From assembly GCF_022808595.1 (NCBI RefSeq), contig NZ_JAKUCN010000001.1, forward strand, positions 496,001 through 560,000: 64,000 nt of DNA, given 5' to 3'. Below are positions 7,598-17,386 of this stretch, in pieces. The stretch's first letter is position 1; each line of letters opens with the position of its first letter. The position numbers and the translations under genes were made by a program. The DNA is from Microvirga solisilvae (lineage in GTDB: Bacteria > Pseudomonadota > Alphaproteobacteria > Rhizobiales > Beijerinckiaceae). Under the pieces are notes generated by a model that was not told the origin of the DNA, did no database searches, and saw only the letters and a list, made by a program, of their open reading frames with translations.

Positions 7598-9724
7598 ATG
7601 ATGGCACTCACCCTCATTATCTTGGGCGGGCTTCTCTCGATTGCGTATGGCCTCTGGGCCGTCAGCGATGTGATGAAGCGGGACGCCGGTTCTCAGCGCA
7701 TGCAGGAAATTGCAGGCGCGGTCGCTGAAGGCGCGAAAGCCTATCTCCGCAGGCAATATACGACGATCGGCATCGTGGGCGTGGTCCTCTTTGTCATCAT
7801 TGCCTATCTGCTCGGCATTCGCGTGGCCATCGGCTTTGCCATCGGCGCGATCCTTTCGGGCGCTGCCGGCTTCATCGGCATGAACGTGTCCGTCCGCGCC
7901 AATGTCCGCACGGCCCAAGCAGCCACGCAGTCTCTCGGCGGCGGTCTCGATGTGGCTTTCAAGGCAGGCGCCGTCACCGGCATGCTGGTGGCAGGCCTCG
8001 CGCTTCTGGGTGTGGCTCTCTATTACGGCTATCTCACCCGCATCGGCGGCCTCAATCCGGCCGACCGCGTGGTGATCGACAGCCTCGTGGCTCTCGGCTT
8101 CGGCGCTTCGCTGATCTCGATCTTCGCCCGTCTCGGCGGCGGCATCTTCACTAAGGGTGCAGACGTCGGCGGCGATCTCGTGGGCAAGGTGGAAGCCGGT
8201 ATTCCCGAGGACGATCCGCGCAATCCCGCGACCATCGCAGACAACGTGGGCGATAACGTGGGCGACTGCGCCGGCATGGCGGCTGACCTGTTCGAGACCT
8301 ATGCGGTGACCGTGGTCGCCACAATGGTTCTCGCGGCGATCTTCTTCGCAGGGCAGGGCATCCTCGACTCGATGCTCATGTATCCGCTCGCTATCGGCGC
8401 GGCCTGCATCGTCACTTCGATCATCGGCACCTTCTTCGTGAAGCTCGGTCAGAACGAATCCATCATGGGCGCGCTCTACAAGGGCCTGATCGTAACCGGC
8501 ATCCTCTCCGCCGTCGCAATCGGTCTCGTGACCTGGCAGATGATCGGCTTCGGTCCAATCGCAGGGGCCGAGTTCACAGGGCAGGATCTGTTCTGGTGCT
8601 CGATCATCGGTCTTGCCGTCACGGCGTTCATCGTCGTGATCACCGAATACTACACCGGTGTCGGCTTCCGCCCCGTTCGCTCCATTGCCCAATCGTCGGT
8701 GACGGGACATGGCACTAACGTGATCCAGGGTCTCGCGGTCTCGCTGGAATCAACGGCGCTGCCGACCATCGTGATCATCGCAGGCATCATCGTCGCCTAC
8801 ACGCTCGCAGGTCTCTTCGGCATTGCGATTGCGGTGACGGCGATGCTGGCTCTTGCGGGCATGATCGTGGCGCTCGATGCGTTCGGTCCGGTAACCGACA
8901 ACGCGGGCGGTATCGCCGAAATGGCGGGCCTGCCGAAAGAAGTGCGCAAGTCCACGGACGCTCTCGATGCGGTGGGCAACACCACAAAGGCGGTCACGAA
9001 GGGCTATGCCATCGGCTCCGCAGGTCTCGGTGCGCTTGTGCTCTTCGCGGCCTATACGTCGGATCTCAACTACTTCACGAAGAACGCAGCGCAGTACCCG
9101 TACTTCCAGGGCGTGGCGCCGGACTTCTCGCTCACCAATCCTTACGTGGTGGTCGGTCTGCTGTTCGGCGGTCTCATTCCGTTCCTGTTCGGCGGCATCG
9201 CCATGACAGCGGTGGGCCGCGCGGCAGGCGCTGTGGTGGAGGAAGTACGTCGTCAGTTCCGCGAGAAGCCGGGCATCATGCAGGGAACCGAGCGTCCCGA
9301 TTACGGCCGTGCGGTGGACATGCTCACCCGTGCCGCGATCAAGGAGATGGTCATCCCCTCGCTTCTGCCGGTGCTGGCTCCGATCGTGACCTACTTCGTG
9401 ATCCTGTGGGTTGCGGGCAAGTCGCAGGCCTTCTCTGCCGTAGGTGCGATGCTGCTCGGCGTGATCGTGACGGGCCTCTTCGTCGCCATCTCCATGACCT
9501 CCGGTGGCGGCGCCTGGGACAACGCGAAGAAGTCCTTCGAGGATGGCTTCACGGATTCTTCCGGCACCACCCATCACAAGGGTTCGGATGCCCACAAGGC
9601 TTCCGTGACGGGCGATACCGTCGGCGATCCCTACAAGGACACAGCAGGCCCTGCCGTGAACCCTGCGATCAAGATCACCAACATCATCGCCCTGATGCTG
9701 CTTGCAATCCTGGCTCATTCCTAA
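7598..9724 (+). CDS. hppA: K+-insensitive pyrophosphate-energised proton pump
   Basis: Membrane-bound pyrophosphatase that couples PPi hydrolysis to proton export; about 708 residues and some 16 hydrophobic helices. The catalytic loop includes [20 protein letters not shown] and [18 protein letters not shown], carrying the Mg-PPi-binding aspartates. Near residue 464 the sequence reads [15 protein letters not shown]. In this family a Lys there marks the K+-independent class, whereas K+-dependent pumps have Ala. Tandem ATG codons begin the protein; the longer in-frame extension lacks family similarity. Flanked by a 156-bp gap and by an intrinsic terminator, so it is probably monocistronic. Confidence 0.96.
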   Translation: MMALTLIILGGLLSIAYGLWAVSDVMKRDAGSQRMQEIAGAVAEGAKAYLRRQYTTIGIVGVVLFVIIAYLLGIRVAIGFAIGAILSGAAGFIGMNVSVRANVRTAQAATQSLGGGLDVAFKAGAVTGMLVAGLALLGVALYYGYLTRIGGLNPADRVVIDSLVALGFGASLISIFARLGGGIFTKGADVGGDLVGKVEAGIPEDDPRNPATIADNVGDNVGDCAGMAADLFETYAVTVVATMVLAAIFFAGQGILDSMLMYPLAIGAACIVTSIIGTFFVKLGQNESIMGALYKGLIVTGILSAVAIGLVTWQMIGFGPIAGAEFTGQDLFWCSIIGLAVTAFIVVITEYYTGVGFRPVRSIAQSSVTGHGTNVIQGLAVSLESTALPTIVIIAGIIVAYTLAGLFGIAIAVTAMLALAGMIVALDAFGPVTDNAGGIAEMAGLPKEVRKSTDALDAVGNTTKAVTKGYAIGSAGLGALVLFAAYTSDLNYFTKNAAQYPYFQGVAPDFSLTNPYVVVGLLFGGLIPFLFGGIAMTAVGRAAGAVVEEVRRQFREKPGIMQGTERPDYGRAVDMLTRAAIKEMVIPSLLPVLAPIVTYFVILWVAGKSQAFSAVGAMLLGVIVTGLFVAISMTSGGGAWDNAKKSFEDGFTDSSGTTHHKGSDAHKASVTGDTVGDPYKDTAGPAVNPAIKITNIIALMLLAILAHS

Positions 9725-9750
9725 CATCTTCAGAGCCAGAACAACGTTTC

Positions 9751-9786
9751 AACCTCGCAGCCCCAAGCTGCGAGGTTTTCTTTTGT
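9751..9786 (+). terminator. Intrinsic terminator of hppA
   Basis: Perfect 10-bp stem AACCTCGCAG / CTGCGAGGTT with a 7-nt loop, followed by TTCTTTTGT. It sits 27 bases after the hppA stop and just before the methyltransferase gene. Confidence 0.9.
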
Positions 9787-9804
9787 CCATGCAGGAAGAC
9801 AGCC

Positions 9805-10578
9805 GTGATCTATACCGACCCTTTCGGGCCTGAAGCTCTCGCCTCCATTACGGCTCGTGAGCAGCGCACTGTCATTGGGCACGCATCGATTGATCTGATG
9901 TCGCCCATGTCGGGTCAGACACTCGATGAGCTCGTTGCTACCATTCCGACCGGAGCCCGAATGCTCGATATGGGATGCGGAAAGGCGGCTCTCGCTCGCC
10001 ATCTCCTGAAAAAGGATCCTGTTGCCTCTGCCGTTTGTATCGAACGTAATCCCGTCCTTGCCGCTCAGGGCGAAGCGCTTGCCAGAAAGAATGGCGTCGC
10101 GGACCGCCTGCAGATGATCGTCGCAGACGGGCGCGAATGGAAAGCTTCCGAGACGTTCGATGCCATCGCGCTGCTGGGCGCCACGCATGCCATCGGCTCA
10201 CTCCAGGAAGTTCTGGCTTATGGCGCGACGCATCTGAAAGCTGGGGGCGTCGTGCTTCTCGGCGAGGGTGTCTGGGCCGAGCGCCCCCATGCCGATTACC
10301 TGGCCTTCCTCGGCGCGGAAGAGGATGAACTCATGAGCCGCGAGGCGTTGGCGGAGACAGTGCGAAAGGCTGGGTTCCGTATTCGCTACGAACATCTGAG
10401 CAGCGTCGCGGAATGGGAGGCTTATGAGACCCCTTACTTCCAGCAGCTGCGGAATTATGCGGATGCCTGCGGCCAACACCCCTTTGCCGAAGAGGCGAGT
10501 GCCTTCGAGGCCATGCAGATCAAGCACGGACGCAAGTGCATGGGCTTTATGGTGATGGCCGTGGCCAAAAGTCCTTGA
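9805..10578 (+). CDS. Class I SAM-dependent methyltransferase
   Basis: 257 residues from a GTG start with a GCAGGAAG ribosome binding site placed just after the hppA terminator. Motif I is ARMLDMGCGKAALARHLL, the acidic residue at the end of the second strand is in CIERNP, and a VADGREW segment supplies the adenine-contact Asp. The C-terminal half carries aromatic, acidic segments (for example WEAYETPYFQQLRNYADAC) that probably shape the substrate pocket. It resembles UbiE-like or YjhP-type small-molecule methyltransferases; the substrate cannot be inferred from neighbours. Convergent with bamE, with a shared bidirectional terminator. Confidence 0.8.
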   Translation: MIYTDPFGPEALASITAREQRTVIGHASIDLMSPMSGQTLDELVATIPTGARMLDMGCGKAALARHLLKKDPVASAVCIERNPVLAAQGEALARKNGVADRLQMIVADGREWKASETFDAIALLGATHAIGSLQEVLAYGATHLKAGGVVLLGEGVWAERPHADYLAFLGAEEDELMSREALAETVRKAGFRIRYEHLSSVAEWEAYETPYFQQLRNYADACGQHPFAEEASAFEAMQIKHGRKCMGFMVMAVAKSP

Positions 10579-10602
10579 GGCACAATCCAGCGCCTTCAAG
10601 CA

Positions 10603-10631
10603 AAAAGGCCGGGCTATGCGCCCGGCCTTTT
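10603..10631. terminator. Bidirectional terminator between the methyltransferase gene and bamE
   Basis: 12-bp perfect arms AAAAGGCCGGGC / GCCCGGCCTTTT around a 5-nt loop. A-run and T-run flank the stem, so it can stop transcription from both convergent genes. Confidence 0.9.
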
Positions 10632-10652
10632 CGGTTCTGACGATGAATTCGT

Positions 10653-11108
10653 TTAGCTGCTGAACGGGTTGAAGCTGTTCGTGCCCTTGAGGATCTGACC
10701 GAGGAAGCTCGTCTCCTCACCGCCGGACGGGGTCTTGCGGGAGATGAAGTCGAACACCTGGCCGTCCTGGATGCCGTAGATGGCCACGCGCTCGACGCGC
10801 AGGTTCTTGTCGAAATAGACGGCCGTCACGCGCTGATCGACCACGGTTTCGCCCATGAACTGGATCGTGCGGCGGGAGCGCTGGCTGATGTAGTACCAAT
10901 TGCGGTTGCCCACGGTGGACACGGTGGAGGGCGTGCCCAGGGTCTGCAGCACCTGCTCGGCGCCCATGCCCTTCTTCACCTGGGCGACGGCGTTCTCGTC
11001 CAACTGGTATCCGCGAGCAAATTCCTCGCCCATGGTGCAGGCGGCGACAGAGGTTGCCAGGAAAGTCGCGGTCGCAAGGCGTACCAAAAGGGTATGATAT
11101 CGACGCAT
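10653..11108 (-). CDS. bamE: Outer membrane protein assembly factor BamE (SmpA/OmlA lipoprotein)
   Basis: Small lipoprotein of the BAM complex, which supports folding of outer-membrane beta-barrels with BamA (encoded at about 53.7 kb here). The 151-residue product starts MRRYHTLL, has a hydrophobic signal and a lipobox ending SVAAC, then the SmpA/OmlA domain with the family signature VKKGMGAEQVLQTLGTPS and WYYISQ. An in-frame upstream extension of 42 residues lacks signal-peptide character, so the ATG next to the signal sequence is preferred. It is divergently oriented to the bc1 chaperone gene, with about 100 bp between. Confidence 0.92.
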   Translation of the reverse strand: MRRYHTLLVRLATATFLATSVAACTMGEEFARGYQLDENAVAQVKKGMGAEQVLQTLGTPSTVSTVGNRNWYYISQRSRRTIQFMGETVVDQRVTAVYFDKNLRVERVAIYGIQDGQVFDFISRKTPSGGEETSFLGQILKGTNSFNPFSS

Positions 11109-11211
11109 CGTACGGTTCTTCCAGGAATGCGGCGCGGATGAGCTTGCGCCTATGGATCGTGATGGCGTAACCCGTGGTTTCGATTTTGACAAGCTTTGAA
11201 GGGAAAAGGCT

Positions 11212-11757
11212 GTGATCTTCAGTCTCTTCCGCAAGGATCCCCGGCGCGTGGCGATCGCGGGTCTCTATGCGAGAATCGCCGATGCCTCCCGCAATCCCGG
11301 CCTTTATGCTGGCCTCGGCATCCCGGATACCCTGGAAGGGCGGTTCGAGTCCCTGTCTCTCCACATGGTTCTGTCCCTGAGGGCCCTGCGGGAGCTTCCG
11401 GCTCCGGCGGACGACGTGGCCAAGGACCTGACCGACGCCTTCTTCCGCGATATGGACGCCTCCTTACGGGAGATGGGCGTGGGGGACACGGTGGTGCCCA
11501 AGCGTATGAAGAAGGTGGCCGCGTCCTTTTACGGGCGTGCTCATGCTTATGATCCTGCCCTTAACGCTGCCGATGAGGCCGCACTGGCCGAGGCCTTGGG
11601 CCGCAATGCCCTGGGAGCCGATGCACCTGCCATTGCGCTTGCGCGTTATGCCCTTGCTGCGGACAAAGGTCTCAAAGCCGTCACGCTTGATATGTTACTC
11701 GAATCCGGGCCCGTTTTTCCGGCGCCCGAGGCCTTTGCAGAGGAGGGAAACCGATGA
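11212..11757 (+). CDS. Ubiquinol-cytochrome c chaperone family protein (CBP3/UQCC1-like)
   Basis: 181 residues from a GTG start after an AAGGGAAAAGG ribosome binding site. The sequence RNPGLYAGLGIPDTLEGRF followed by LSLHMVLSLRAL and FFRDMDASLREMGVGDTVVPKRM is the diagnostic core of the bacterial CBP3 family, whose mitochondrial homologues bind and stabilise newly made cytochrome b during cytochrome bc1 assembly. Alphaproteobacterial members are thought to do the same at the inner membrane. It overlaps the following DUF177 gene by four bases (ATGA), so they are co-translated. Confidence 0.9.
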   Translation: MIFSLFRKDPRRVAIAGLYARIADASRNPGLYAGLGIPDTLEGRFESLSLHMVLSLRALRELPAPADDVAKDLTDAFFRDMDASLREMGVGDTVVPKRMKKVAASFYGRAHAYDPALNAADEAALAEALGRNALGADAPAIALARYALAADKGLKAVTLDMLLESGPVFPAPEAFAEEGNR

Positions 11758-12269
11758 CCCCTGAAACCGTAGGTCCCCTGTCACGCCTCGTGGACGTCAT
11801 GAACATCCCGCCGCGCGGGCAGGAGGTTCGCGTGGACACGAATGCCGAGGAGCGCGCCGCGCTGGCCAAGGATTTCGGTATTCCCGGCATTCAGGCTCTG
11901 TCCGGCGAGTACAAGCTGACGAGCACCGCCAAGGGTATCCATGTCGCGGGCGTGGTGAAGGCCTCCATTACCCAAGTGTGCGTCGTCACCCTCGATTCGT
12001 TCGATTCCGACATCGAGGAGGAGGTCGAGGTGGATTTCGCCGAGCCCTCCGGCATGCCGGCCGAGCCTCCGACGGACATCAACGAATACGAGCCTCCGGA
12101 CGAGATCATCAATGGCCAGATCGACCTGGGCGCGCTCACCGCCGAGTTCCTGGCGCTCGGCCTCGATCCTTATCCCCGCAAGCCGGGAGTGGACTTCGAT
12201 TACAGCGATGCCAAGGACGCCAAGGATTCTCCCTTTGCCGCACTGGGCAAGCTGAAGACTGACAAATAG
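11754..12269 (+). CDS. DUF177 domain-containing protein (YceD family)
   Basis: 171-residue acidic protein of the DUF177/YceD family, implicated in 23S rRNA metabolism in plants and bacteria. The conserved core is VCVVTLDSFDSDIEEEVEVDF, then an acidic proline-rich stretch (NEYEPPDEIINGQIDLGALTAEFLALGLDPYPRKPG), the family's best-conserved feature. In many bacteria yceD is followed by rpmF and plsX; here rpmF (L32) is absent from the gap and plsX follows directly, as in related Rhizobiales. Its start overlaps the upstream chaperone gene. Confidence 0.9.
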   Translation: MTPETVGPLSRLVDVMNIPPRGQEVRVDTNAEERAALAKDFGIPGIQALSGEYKLTSTAKGIHVAGVVKASITQVCVVTLDSFDSDIEEEVEVDFAEPSGMPAEPPTDINEYEPPDEIINGQIDLGALTAEFLALGLDPYPRKPGVDFDYSDAKDAKDSPFAALGKLKTDK

Positions 12270-12330
12270 GATCGAGCTTCTCAAGGCGGTGCCTTGGAAA
12301 ATAACGGCTTCTGAGCCCTGTTCGCTTCCA

Positions 12331-12352
12331 TAGCCCGCTGCGAGGCGGGCTA
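12331..12352 (+). terminator. Hairpin between the DUF177 gene and plsX
   Basis: Perfect 8-bp stem TAGCCCGC / GCGGGCTA with a 6-nt loop in the 159-bp gap. There is no T-run, so termination efficiency is uncertain; it may only attenuate read-through into plsX. Confidence 0.45.
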
Positions 12353-12428
12353 CAGAATTCGGTTGCGATACACCCGTAAAACGGTATTTTCCGCCCCCTG
12401 TTCAAAGCCGAAGAAAGAAAAAACGGTT

Positions 12429-13463
12429 ATGTCGAAGCCAGTGCGTATTTCGCTCGATGCGATGGGGGGGGACCATGGCCCGTCGATCGTCATCCCGGGT
12501 GCTGCCCTGGCCCTGGAGCGCCATCCCGATATCCGCTTTCTCATGTTCGGCAACGAGGCGGTGATCGCACCCCTGTTGAATGCGCATCCCAAGCTGAAGG
12601 CCGCGACCGAGCTTCGCCATTCGGAGATCGCCATCGCCATGGACGAGAAGCCGAGCCAGGCGATCCGCATGGGCCGGGGCAAATCCTCCATGTGGAAGGC
12701 GGTTCAGGCCGTCCGTGACGGGGAGGCCGATGCCTGCGTTTCCGCCGGCAATACCGGCGCCCTCATGGCAACCGCCAAGGTCTGCCTGAAGACCATGGCG
12801 CATATCGAGCGCCCGGCCATCGCCTGCATGTGGCCGACCCTGCGCGGCGAGAGCATCGTGCTCGACGTGGGCGCGACCATCGGCGCCGATGCGGGACACT
12901 TGGTCGATATGGCCATCATGGGCGCTGCCATGGCGCGCATCGTCTTTGACCTAGAGAAGCCCACGGTGGGCCTGCTCAATGTGGGGACCGAGGAAATCAA
13001 GGGGATCGAGGCGGTGAAGGAAGCCGGTCGCATCCTCAAGGAAATGGATGCTTCCTACCTGACCTATCACGGCTTCGTGGAAGGCGACGATCTGGGCAAG
13101 GGAACCGTCGATGTGGTGGTGACCGAGGGCTTTACGGGCAATATCGCGCTCAAGACCGCCGAGGGCACCGCCAAGCAGATCGGCCAATACCTGCGCTCCG
13201 CCATGAGCCGCACGCTGATGGCCAAGATCGGCTACCTGTTCGCTAAACAGGCTTTTAACGCTCTCAAGGACAAGATGGACCCGCGCAAGGTCAATGGTGG
13301 TGTCTTCCTGGGCCTCGAGGGCGTGGTGGTGAAGAGCCATGGCGGCACTGACGATCTGGGTTTCGCCAGCGCCATCGACGTGGCCTACGACATGGCGCAT
13401 TTTGAATTGATGAACACAATCCGGAGCATGCTGGAGCATGATCCGGTCGGGCATTCGGCCTGA
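12429..13463 (+). CDS. plsX: Phosphate acyltransferase PlsX
   Basis: Converts acyl-ACP to acyl-phosphate, the donor for the PlsY glycerol-3-phosphate acyltransferase in phospholipid synthesis. The 344-residue protein begins with the hallmark [19 protein letters not shown], and includes [13 protein letters not shown] and the C-terminal [12 protein letters not shown] segment. The ATG is chosen because it begins right before the conserved strand; a 22-residue upstream extension is in frame but not family-like. fabH follows directly, the usual plsX-fabH pairing. Confidence 0.97.
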   Translation: MSKPVRISLDAMGGDHGPSIVIPGAALALERHPDIRFLMFGNEAVIAPLLNAHPKLKAATELRHSEIAIAMDEKPSQAIRMGRGKSSMWKAVQAVRDGEADACVSAGNTGALMATAKVCLKTMAHIERPAIACMWPTLRGESIVLDVGATIGADAGHLVDMAIMGAAMARIVFDLEKPTVGLLNVGTEEIKGIEAVKEAGRILKEMDASYLTYHGFVEGDDLGKGTVDVVVTEGFTGNIALKTAEGTAKQIGQYLRSAMSRTLMAKIGYLFAKQAFNALKDKMDPRKVNGGVFLGLEGVVVKSHGGTDDLGFASAIDVAYDMAHFELMNTIRSMLEHDPVGHSA

Positions 13464-13476
13464 GGAAAGCAATATC

Positions 13477-14454
13477 TTGAAACGCACCCGTTCCATCGTA
13501 CGCGGCGTCGGGTCCTACCTGCCGAAGCGCAAGCTGACCAACCAGGAGCTCGAAAAGCTCGTGGACACCACGCACGACTGGATCGTGCAGCGGACCGGCA
13601 TCGAGCAGCGCTACATCGCCGATGACAGCGAGACGACCTCGGTTCTCGGCATCAAGGCGGCGGAGGCGGCGCTTGCCGATGCGGGCCTGACCGCGCAGGA
13701 CATCGACCTCATCGTCTGCGCCACCTCGACGCCGGATCACACGTTCCCGTCCACCGCGACGATGATCCAGAACGGGCTCGGAATCAGCCACGGCGCGGCC
13801 TTCGACCTGCAGGCGGTCTGTACCGGCTTCGTCTATGCCGTCGCTACCGCCGACAAGTTTCTCCAATCCGGTTCGCATAAGCGGGCCCTTGTGATCGGCG
13901 CCGAGACCTTCTCGCGTATCCTCGACTGGAACGACCGCACCACCTGCGTGCTCTTCGGCGACGGTGCCGGCGCGCTGGTTCTCGAAGCCCAGGAAGGCGA
14001 GGGCACCTCTGCCGACCGGGGCGTTCTGACCTCGCAGTTGCGTTCCGATGGCCGGTATCGCGACAAGCTGTATGTGGATGGCGGCCCTGGCTCGACGAAG
14101 ACCACCGGCGTCCTGAAGATGGAAGGCAAGGAAGTCTTCAAGTTCGCCGTCGGCATGGTCACAGACGTAGTGAAGGACGCCTTCACGGCCAGCGGCACGA
14201 CGCCCGAGGAATTGAAGTGGTTCGTGCCGCATCAGGCCAACAAGCGGATCATTACGGCTAGCGCCGACAAGCTCGGCATCGCGCCCGAGAAGGTGGTGAT
14301 CACCGTCGACAGGCATGGCAACACCTCGGCCGCTTCGATCCCTCTCGCCCTCGACGTCGCCCGCAAGGACGGACGCATCAAGGCCGGCGACCTCGTCATG
14401 ATCGAGGCCATCGGCGGTGGGTTCACTTGGGGTAGTGCGCTCATCCGTTGGTAG
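13477..14454 (+). CDS. fabH: Beta-ketoacyl-ACP synthase III
   Basis: Starts fatty acid synthesis by condensing acetyl-CoA with malonyl-ACP. The catalytic triad is visible: Cys in [10 protein letters not shown] (about residue 115), His in VPHQANKRI, and Asn in [10 protein letters not shown] chose a TTG start ([18 protein letters not shown], 325 residues) because GAGGAAAG lies at ideal distance upstream and FabH proteins begin exactly there. An ATG 39 bases upstream, inside plsX, is the alternative. A perfect 22-bp palindrome begins two bases after the stop. Confidence 0.95.
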   Translation: MKRTRSIVRGVGSYLPKRKLTNQELEKLVDTTHDWIVQRTGIEQRYIADDSETTSVLGIKAAEAALADAGLTAQDIDLIVCATSTPDHTFPSTATMIQNGLGISHGAAFDLQAVCTGFVYAVATADKFLQSGSHKRALVIGAETFSRILDWNDRTTCVLFGDGAGALVLEAQEGEGTSADRGVLTSQLRSDGRYRDKLYVDGGPGSTKTTGVLKMEGKEVFKFAVGMVTDVVKDAFTASGTTPEELKWFVPHQANKRIITASADKLGIAPEKVVITVDRHGNTSAASIPLALDVARKDGRIKAGDLVMIEAIGGGFTWGSALIRW

Positions 14455-14456
14455 GA

Positions 14457-14478
14457 ATATAGACCATTTGGTCTATAT
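14457..14478. promoter_or_regulatory. 22-bp palindrome between fabH and ihfA
   Basis: Arms ATATAGACCA / TGGTCTATAT separated by TT. The absence of a T-run argues against a terminator. The TAGACCA-N2-TGGTCTA form is what TetR-type operators often look like. TTGACG about 10 bases downstream could be a -35 element for ihfA, which would place the palindrome just upstream of that promoter. Confidence 0.5.
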
Positions 14479-14589
14479 GGCTACGGGTTGACGACAACTC
14501 TAAGGTTGACCATACGGGACCATCTGCATAGCGTTCTAAAGCATTCTAAACGCTTGAAAGACCAAAGAACTCATTCGCTGGGGAGCTCA

Positions 14590-14901
14590 ATGGCTGGCAA
14601 AACTGTGACGAGAGCGGACCTGAGCGAGGCCGTCTACCAGAAGGTGGGCCTCTCACGGACCGAATCGGCCGAATTGGTCGAGCGCGTCCTCGGCGAGATC
14701 TGCGACAGCCTAGCTGCCGGCGAGACCGTGAAGCTCTCGTCCTTCGGCTCTTTCGTGGTACGCAGCAAAGGCGAGCGCGTGGGCCGCAACCCCAAGACCG
14801 GCGTCGAAGTGCCCATCGACCCGCGCCGGGTCATGGTGTTCAAGCCGTCGAACGTGCTGAAGGCCTATATCAACGGTGAGATCATCGAGCGCGAGGACTA
14901 A
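14590..14901 (+). CDS. ihfA: Integration host factor subunit alpha
   Basis: DNA-bending nucleoid protein that works as a heterodimer with IhfB. The 103-residue sequence has the HU/IHF fold with the signature [23 protein letters not shown], which holds the DNA-intercalating Pro arm, and begins [20 protein letters not shown]. The ATG follows GGGGAGCTCA; a longer in-frame reading upstream encodes a basic stretch not found in IHF. The MerR-like gene follows 6 bases after the stop, a linkage conserved in alphaproteobacteria. Confidence 0.96.
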   Translation: MAGKTVTRADLSEAVYQKVGLSRTESAELVERVLGEICDSLAAGETVKLSSFGSFVVRSKGERVGRNPKTGVEVPIDPRRVMVFKPSNVLKAYINGEIIERED

Positions 14902-14907
14902 GACCCG

Positions 14908-15417
14908 ATGACCGGCGCCGCGATGGACAAGAGCCCCGACGCGTTCCGGACCATCAGCGAGGTGGCCGAGGAGCTCGATCTGCCGCAGCACGTGCTGCGC
15001 TTCTGGGAAACCCGCTTCTCCCACATCAAGCCACTCAAGCGCGGCGGCGGCCGGCGCTATTACCGTCCCGACGATGTCGATCTCCTCAAAGGCATCCGTC
15101 ATTTTCTTTATGGCGAGGGCTACACGATCAAGGGCGTGCAGCGCATCCTCAAGGAGGAGGGCATCCGCTTCGTCCAGGCCATCGGCCGGGGCGAGGAAAG
15201 TGTTGGTGCCCCGCGTGCCGAGCCCAAGGGTGCCTTTATCGAACCGGATGAAGAGCCTCTGGCCCCCGAAATGGCCGATACGCTGATCGTTCCATCCGAA
15301 TCTCTCTTGTCGGACGACGCCTTGAGCAAGCTTCAGTCTGCCTTGGATGAGTTGGTCGAATGCGATCGTGTTCTGCGATCCCTCAAGGTGCCGTCCGAGG
15401 CGGCCGTATCCGATTAA
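14908..15417 (+). CDS. MerR family transcriptional regulator
   Basis: 169 residues. The N-terminal winged helix-turn-helix reads [25 protein letters not shown] followed by [24 protein letters not shown], a clear MerR DNA-binding domain. The C-terminal part is acidic and variable with no obvious metal or drug-binding cysteines, so the effector is unknown. Linkage directly after ihfA is conserved in Rhizobiales. In the related literature this type is often just called the ihfA-linked MerR regulator; no target can be assigned. Confidence 0.88.
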   Translation: MTGAAMDKSPDAFRTISEVAEELDLPQHVLRFWETRFSHIKPLKRGGGRRYYRPDDVDLLKGIRHFLYGEGYTIKGVQRILKEEGIRFVQAIGRGEESVGAPRAEPKGAFIEPDEEPLAPEMADTLIVPSESLLSDDALSKLQSALDELVECDRVLRSLKVPSEAAVSD

Positions 15418-15515
15418 AGCTCCTCATTCGAAGCCCGCTTTCCTTTCAGATTGGAAAGAAGATGGCCGGGCCTGCAGGTTTTGCGCTTCTCGTCAAAAAT
15501 GGATGCAGGGACCGC

Positions 15516-15544
15516 TTGACAGGGGGCAGGGCGGCCCTTAAACC
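15516..15544 (+). promoter_or_regulatory. Probable sigma-70 type promoter of tRNA-Asp
   Basis: A perfect -35 TTGACA, a 17-bp spacer and a -10-like TAAACC end 33 bases before the mature tRNA 5' end. The -10 is imperfect, but the -35 and spacing are good and the location fits a stable RNA gene. Confidence 0.6.
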
Positions 15545-15577
15545 GCACCCCACGCACCGCTTCGGCGGTTGCCATGC

Positions 15578-15654
15578 GCGGGCGTAGCTCAGTCGGTTAG
15601 AGTGCCGGCCTGTCACGCCGGAGGTCGCGGGTTCGAGCCCCGTCGCCCGCGCCA
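15578..15654 (+). tRNA. tRNA-Asp (anticodon GTC)
   Basis: 77-nt cloverleaf: acceptor stem GCGGGCG pairs with CGCCCGC, discriminator G, encoded CCA. D-arm GTAGCTCAGTCGGTTAGAG, anticodon loop CTGTCAC within stem GCCGG/CCGGA-type arms, and T-arm GCGGGTTCGAGCCCCGT. The anticodon GTC reads GAC/GAT. A short T-rich run (CTTTTCTT) directly follows and may terminate it. Confidence 0.97.
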
Positions 15655-15828
15655 CTTTTCTTCCCGTGACAACTCCATCGAAGAACATGCTCTGAGCTGA
15701 AGCTCCATGGACAGCCTTTCTGTATCTGCAACCCTGCCCATGGGCCAAAGCGTGGCACTTTTTGGGGTTTTGAGCATTTTCCCAGAGTTTCCGGCCGCTC
15801 CGTGCAGGATGAAGGCAAGGGCGCAGCG

Positions 15829-16254
15829 ATGGTGTCAAAGCTCTTTACCGGCTTTTCCAATTGGGTAGCGCAGGCTTCCGGCCGCCCGATGACCTTTGCC
15901 TTGAGCCTCATTGTCATCCTGGTCTGGGCCCTGACAGGGCCGATTTTCGCATATTCCGATACGTGGCAGCTCGTGGTGAATACCGGCACCACCATCGTCA
16001 CTTTTCTGATGGTTTTCCTGATCCAGAACACCCAGAACCGGGACGGGGCCGCGATTCAGGCCAAGCTCGACGAGTTGATCCGGGCCAGCGCCGCCCAGAA
16101 TGTCTTCATTGGCATCGAACACCTGACCCAGGAAGAGCTTGACGAGATTCGGGCTCATTGCGAGGCGCGGGCCAAGGCCGAGACTGCCGCAAATCTGGCG
16201 GAGGAGAAGGCCAATCGCAAGGCGGCCCATGCCGCGGAGAAGGCCACATCTTAG
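15829..16254 (+). CDS. Low affinity iron permease family protein
   Basis: 141 residues from an ATG; a GTG 27 bases upstream is an alternative. Two hydrophobic helices are separated by a short periplasmic loop ([20 protein letters not shown] and [20 protein letters not shown]), then the conserved [20 protein letters not shown] segment and a charged, Ala/Glu/Lys-rich helical tail. This is the PF04120 (Fet4-like) bacterial family; actual iron transport has not been shown for most bacterial members, so the name is by family only. It stands alone between tRNA-Asp and the nuo operon. Confidence 0.85.
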   Translation: MVSKLFTGFSNWVAQASGRPMTFALSLIVILVWALTGPIFAYSDTWQLVVNTGTTIVTFLMVFLIQNTQNRDGAAIQAKLDELIRASAAQNVFIGIEHLTQEELDEIRAHCEARAKAETAANLAEEKANRKAAHAAEKATS

Positions 16255-16430
16255 TTTGGAATGGTTCTTTTTACGGCACCTCAAACCCTTGTCAGAAGAG
16301 GGGAACTCGGTTAAGCCAACCCCCGCAAACCGCCGTTTGTCGCAGGGCCTGTCTTTGGGCAGATTTGTGGCTTAAATGCGTGGCATGTCGCCGGCCTCTC
16401 CGGCCGCGCTCCGTTCCTTCTGGGTGTCGT

Positions 16431-16796
16431 ATGACGAATCTCCTCGCCGACTACCTGCCTCTCGTGATCTTCATCGGCGTGTCGCTCCTGATCGGGGTGG
16501 CGCTGCTCGTGGCGCCTTTCATCGTCGCCTACAGCAAGCCCGATACGGAAAAGCTGTCCGCTTACGAGTGCGGGTTCAATGCCTTTGACGATGCACGCAT
16601 GAAATTCGACGTGCGGTTCTATCTGGTCGCCATTCTTTTCATCATCTTCGACCTCGAGGTCGCCTTCCTGTTCCCCTGGGCCATCGTGTTCGGGAATCTC
16701 GGCTGGTTCGGCTTCATCTCGATGATGATCTTCCTCGGCGTCCTGACCGTCGGCTTCGTCTACGAGTGGAAGAAGGGAGCCCTGGAATGGGATTGA
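16431..16796 (+). CDS. nuoA: NADH-quinone oxidoreductase subunit A
   Basis: First gene of the 14-gene complex I operon (nuoA-N). 121-residue membrane subunit with three helices. The conserved [39 protein letters not shown] segment is in the middle; its Cys and acidic residues lie at the quinone-tunnel entrance. The ATG giving [10 protein letters not shown] is preferred because the upstream open frame is not family-like. It overlaps nuoB by ten bases. Confidence 0.97.
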   Translation: MTNLLADYLPLVIFIGVSLLIGVALLVAPFIVAYSKPDTEKLSAYECGFNAFDDARMKFDVRFYLVAILFIIFDLEVAFLFPWAIVFGNLGWFGFISMMIFLGVLTVGFVYEWKKGALEWD

Positions 16797-17371
16797 TCTC
16801 CGATAACCAATCCACCCTGGTGGCTCCCGCCCCGCGCGGCATCATCGATCCCAATACCGGCAAGCCGGTGGGCTCGACTGATCCCTATTTCGTCTCCATC
16901 AACGAAGAACTGTCCGACAAGGGCTTCCTCGTGACCTCGACCGAGGACCTCATCAACTGGGCGCGCACCGGCTCGCTCATGTGGATGACCTTCGGCCTGG
17001 CCTGCTGCGCCGTCGAGATGATGCAGATGTCCATGCCGCGTTACGACGTGGAGCGCTTCGGTTTCGCGCCTCGCGCCTCGCCGCGCCAGTCGGACGTGAT
17101 GATCGTCGCCGGCACGCTGACCAATAAGATGGCCCCCGCGCTCCGCAAGGTCTACGACCAGATGCCGGAGCCGCGCTACGTCATCTCCATGGGCTCCTGC
17201 GCCAATGGCGGCGGCTATTATCACTATTCCTATTCGGTGGTTCGTGGCTGCGACCGCATCGTGCCGGTCGACATCTACGTGCCTGGCTGCCCCCCGACCG
17301 CGGAGGCGCTCCTGTACGGCGTGCTGCTTCTTCAGAAGAAGATCCGTCGCACCGGTACCATCGAGCGCTGA
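16787..17371 (+). CDS. nuoB: NADH-quinone oxidoreductase subunit B
   Basis: Carries the terminal iron-sulphur cluster N2 that reduces ubiquinone. The four cluster cysteines are visible in [26 protein letters not shown] and [11 protein letters not shown]. 194 residues from the ATG within the end of nuoA, preceded by AGAAGGGA; a start seven codons upstream is possible. Confidence 0.97.
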   Translation: MGLISDNQSTLVAPAPRGIIDPNTGKPVGSTDPYFVSINEELSDKGFLVTSTEDLINWARTGSLMWMTFGLACCAVEMMQMSMPRYDVERFGFAPRASPRQSDVMIVAGTLTNKMAPALRKVYDQMPEPRYVISMGSCANGGGYYHYSYSVVRGCDRIVPVDIYVPGCPPTAEALLYGVLLLQKKIRRTGTIER

Positions 17372-17386
17372 GCAAAGGTCTGATAG

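Noticed and set aside
9406..9804. N-terminal extension of the methyltransferase back into hppA
   Set aside because: The extension reads hppA out of frame and crosses the hppA terminator; the GTG after the terminator has a ribosome binding site and begins the family-like sequence.
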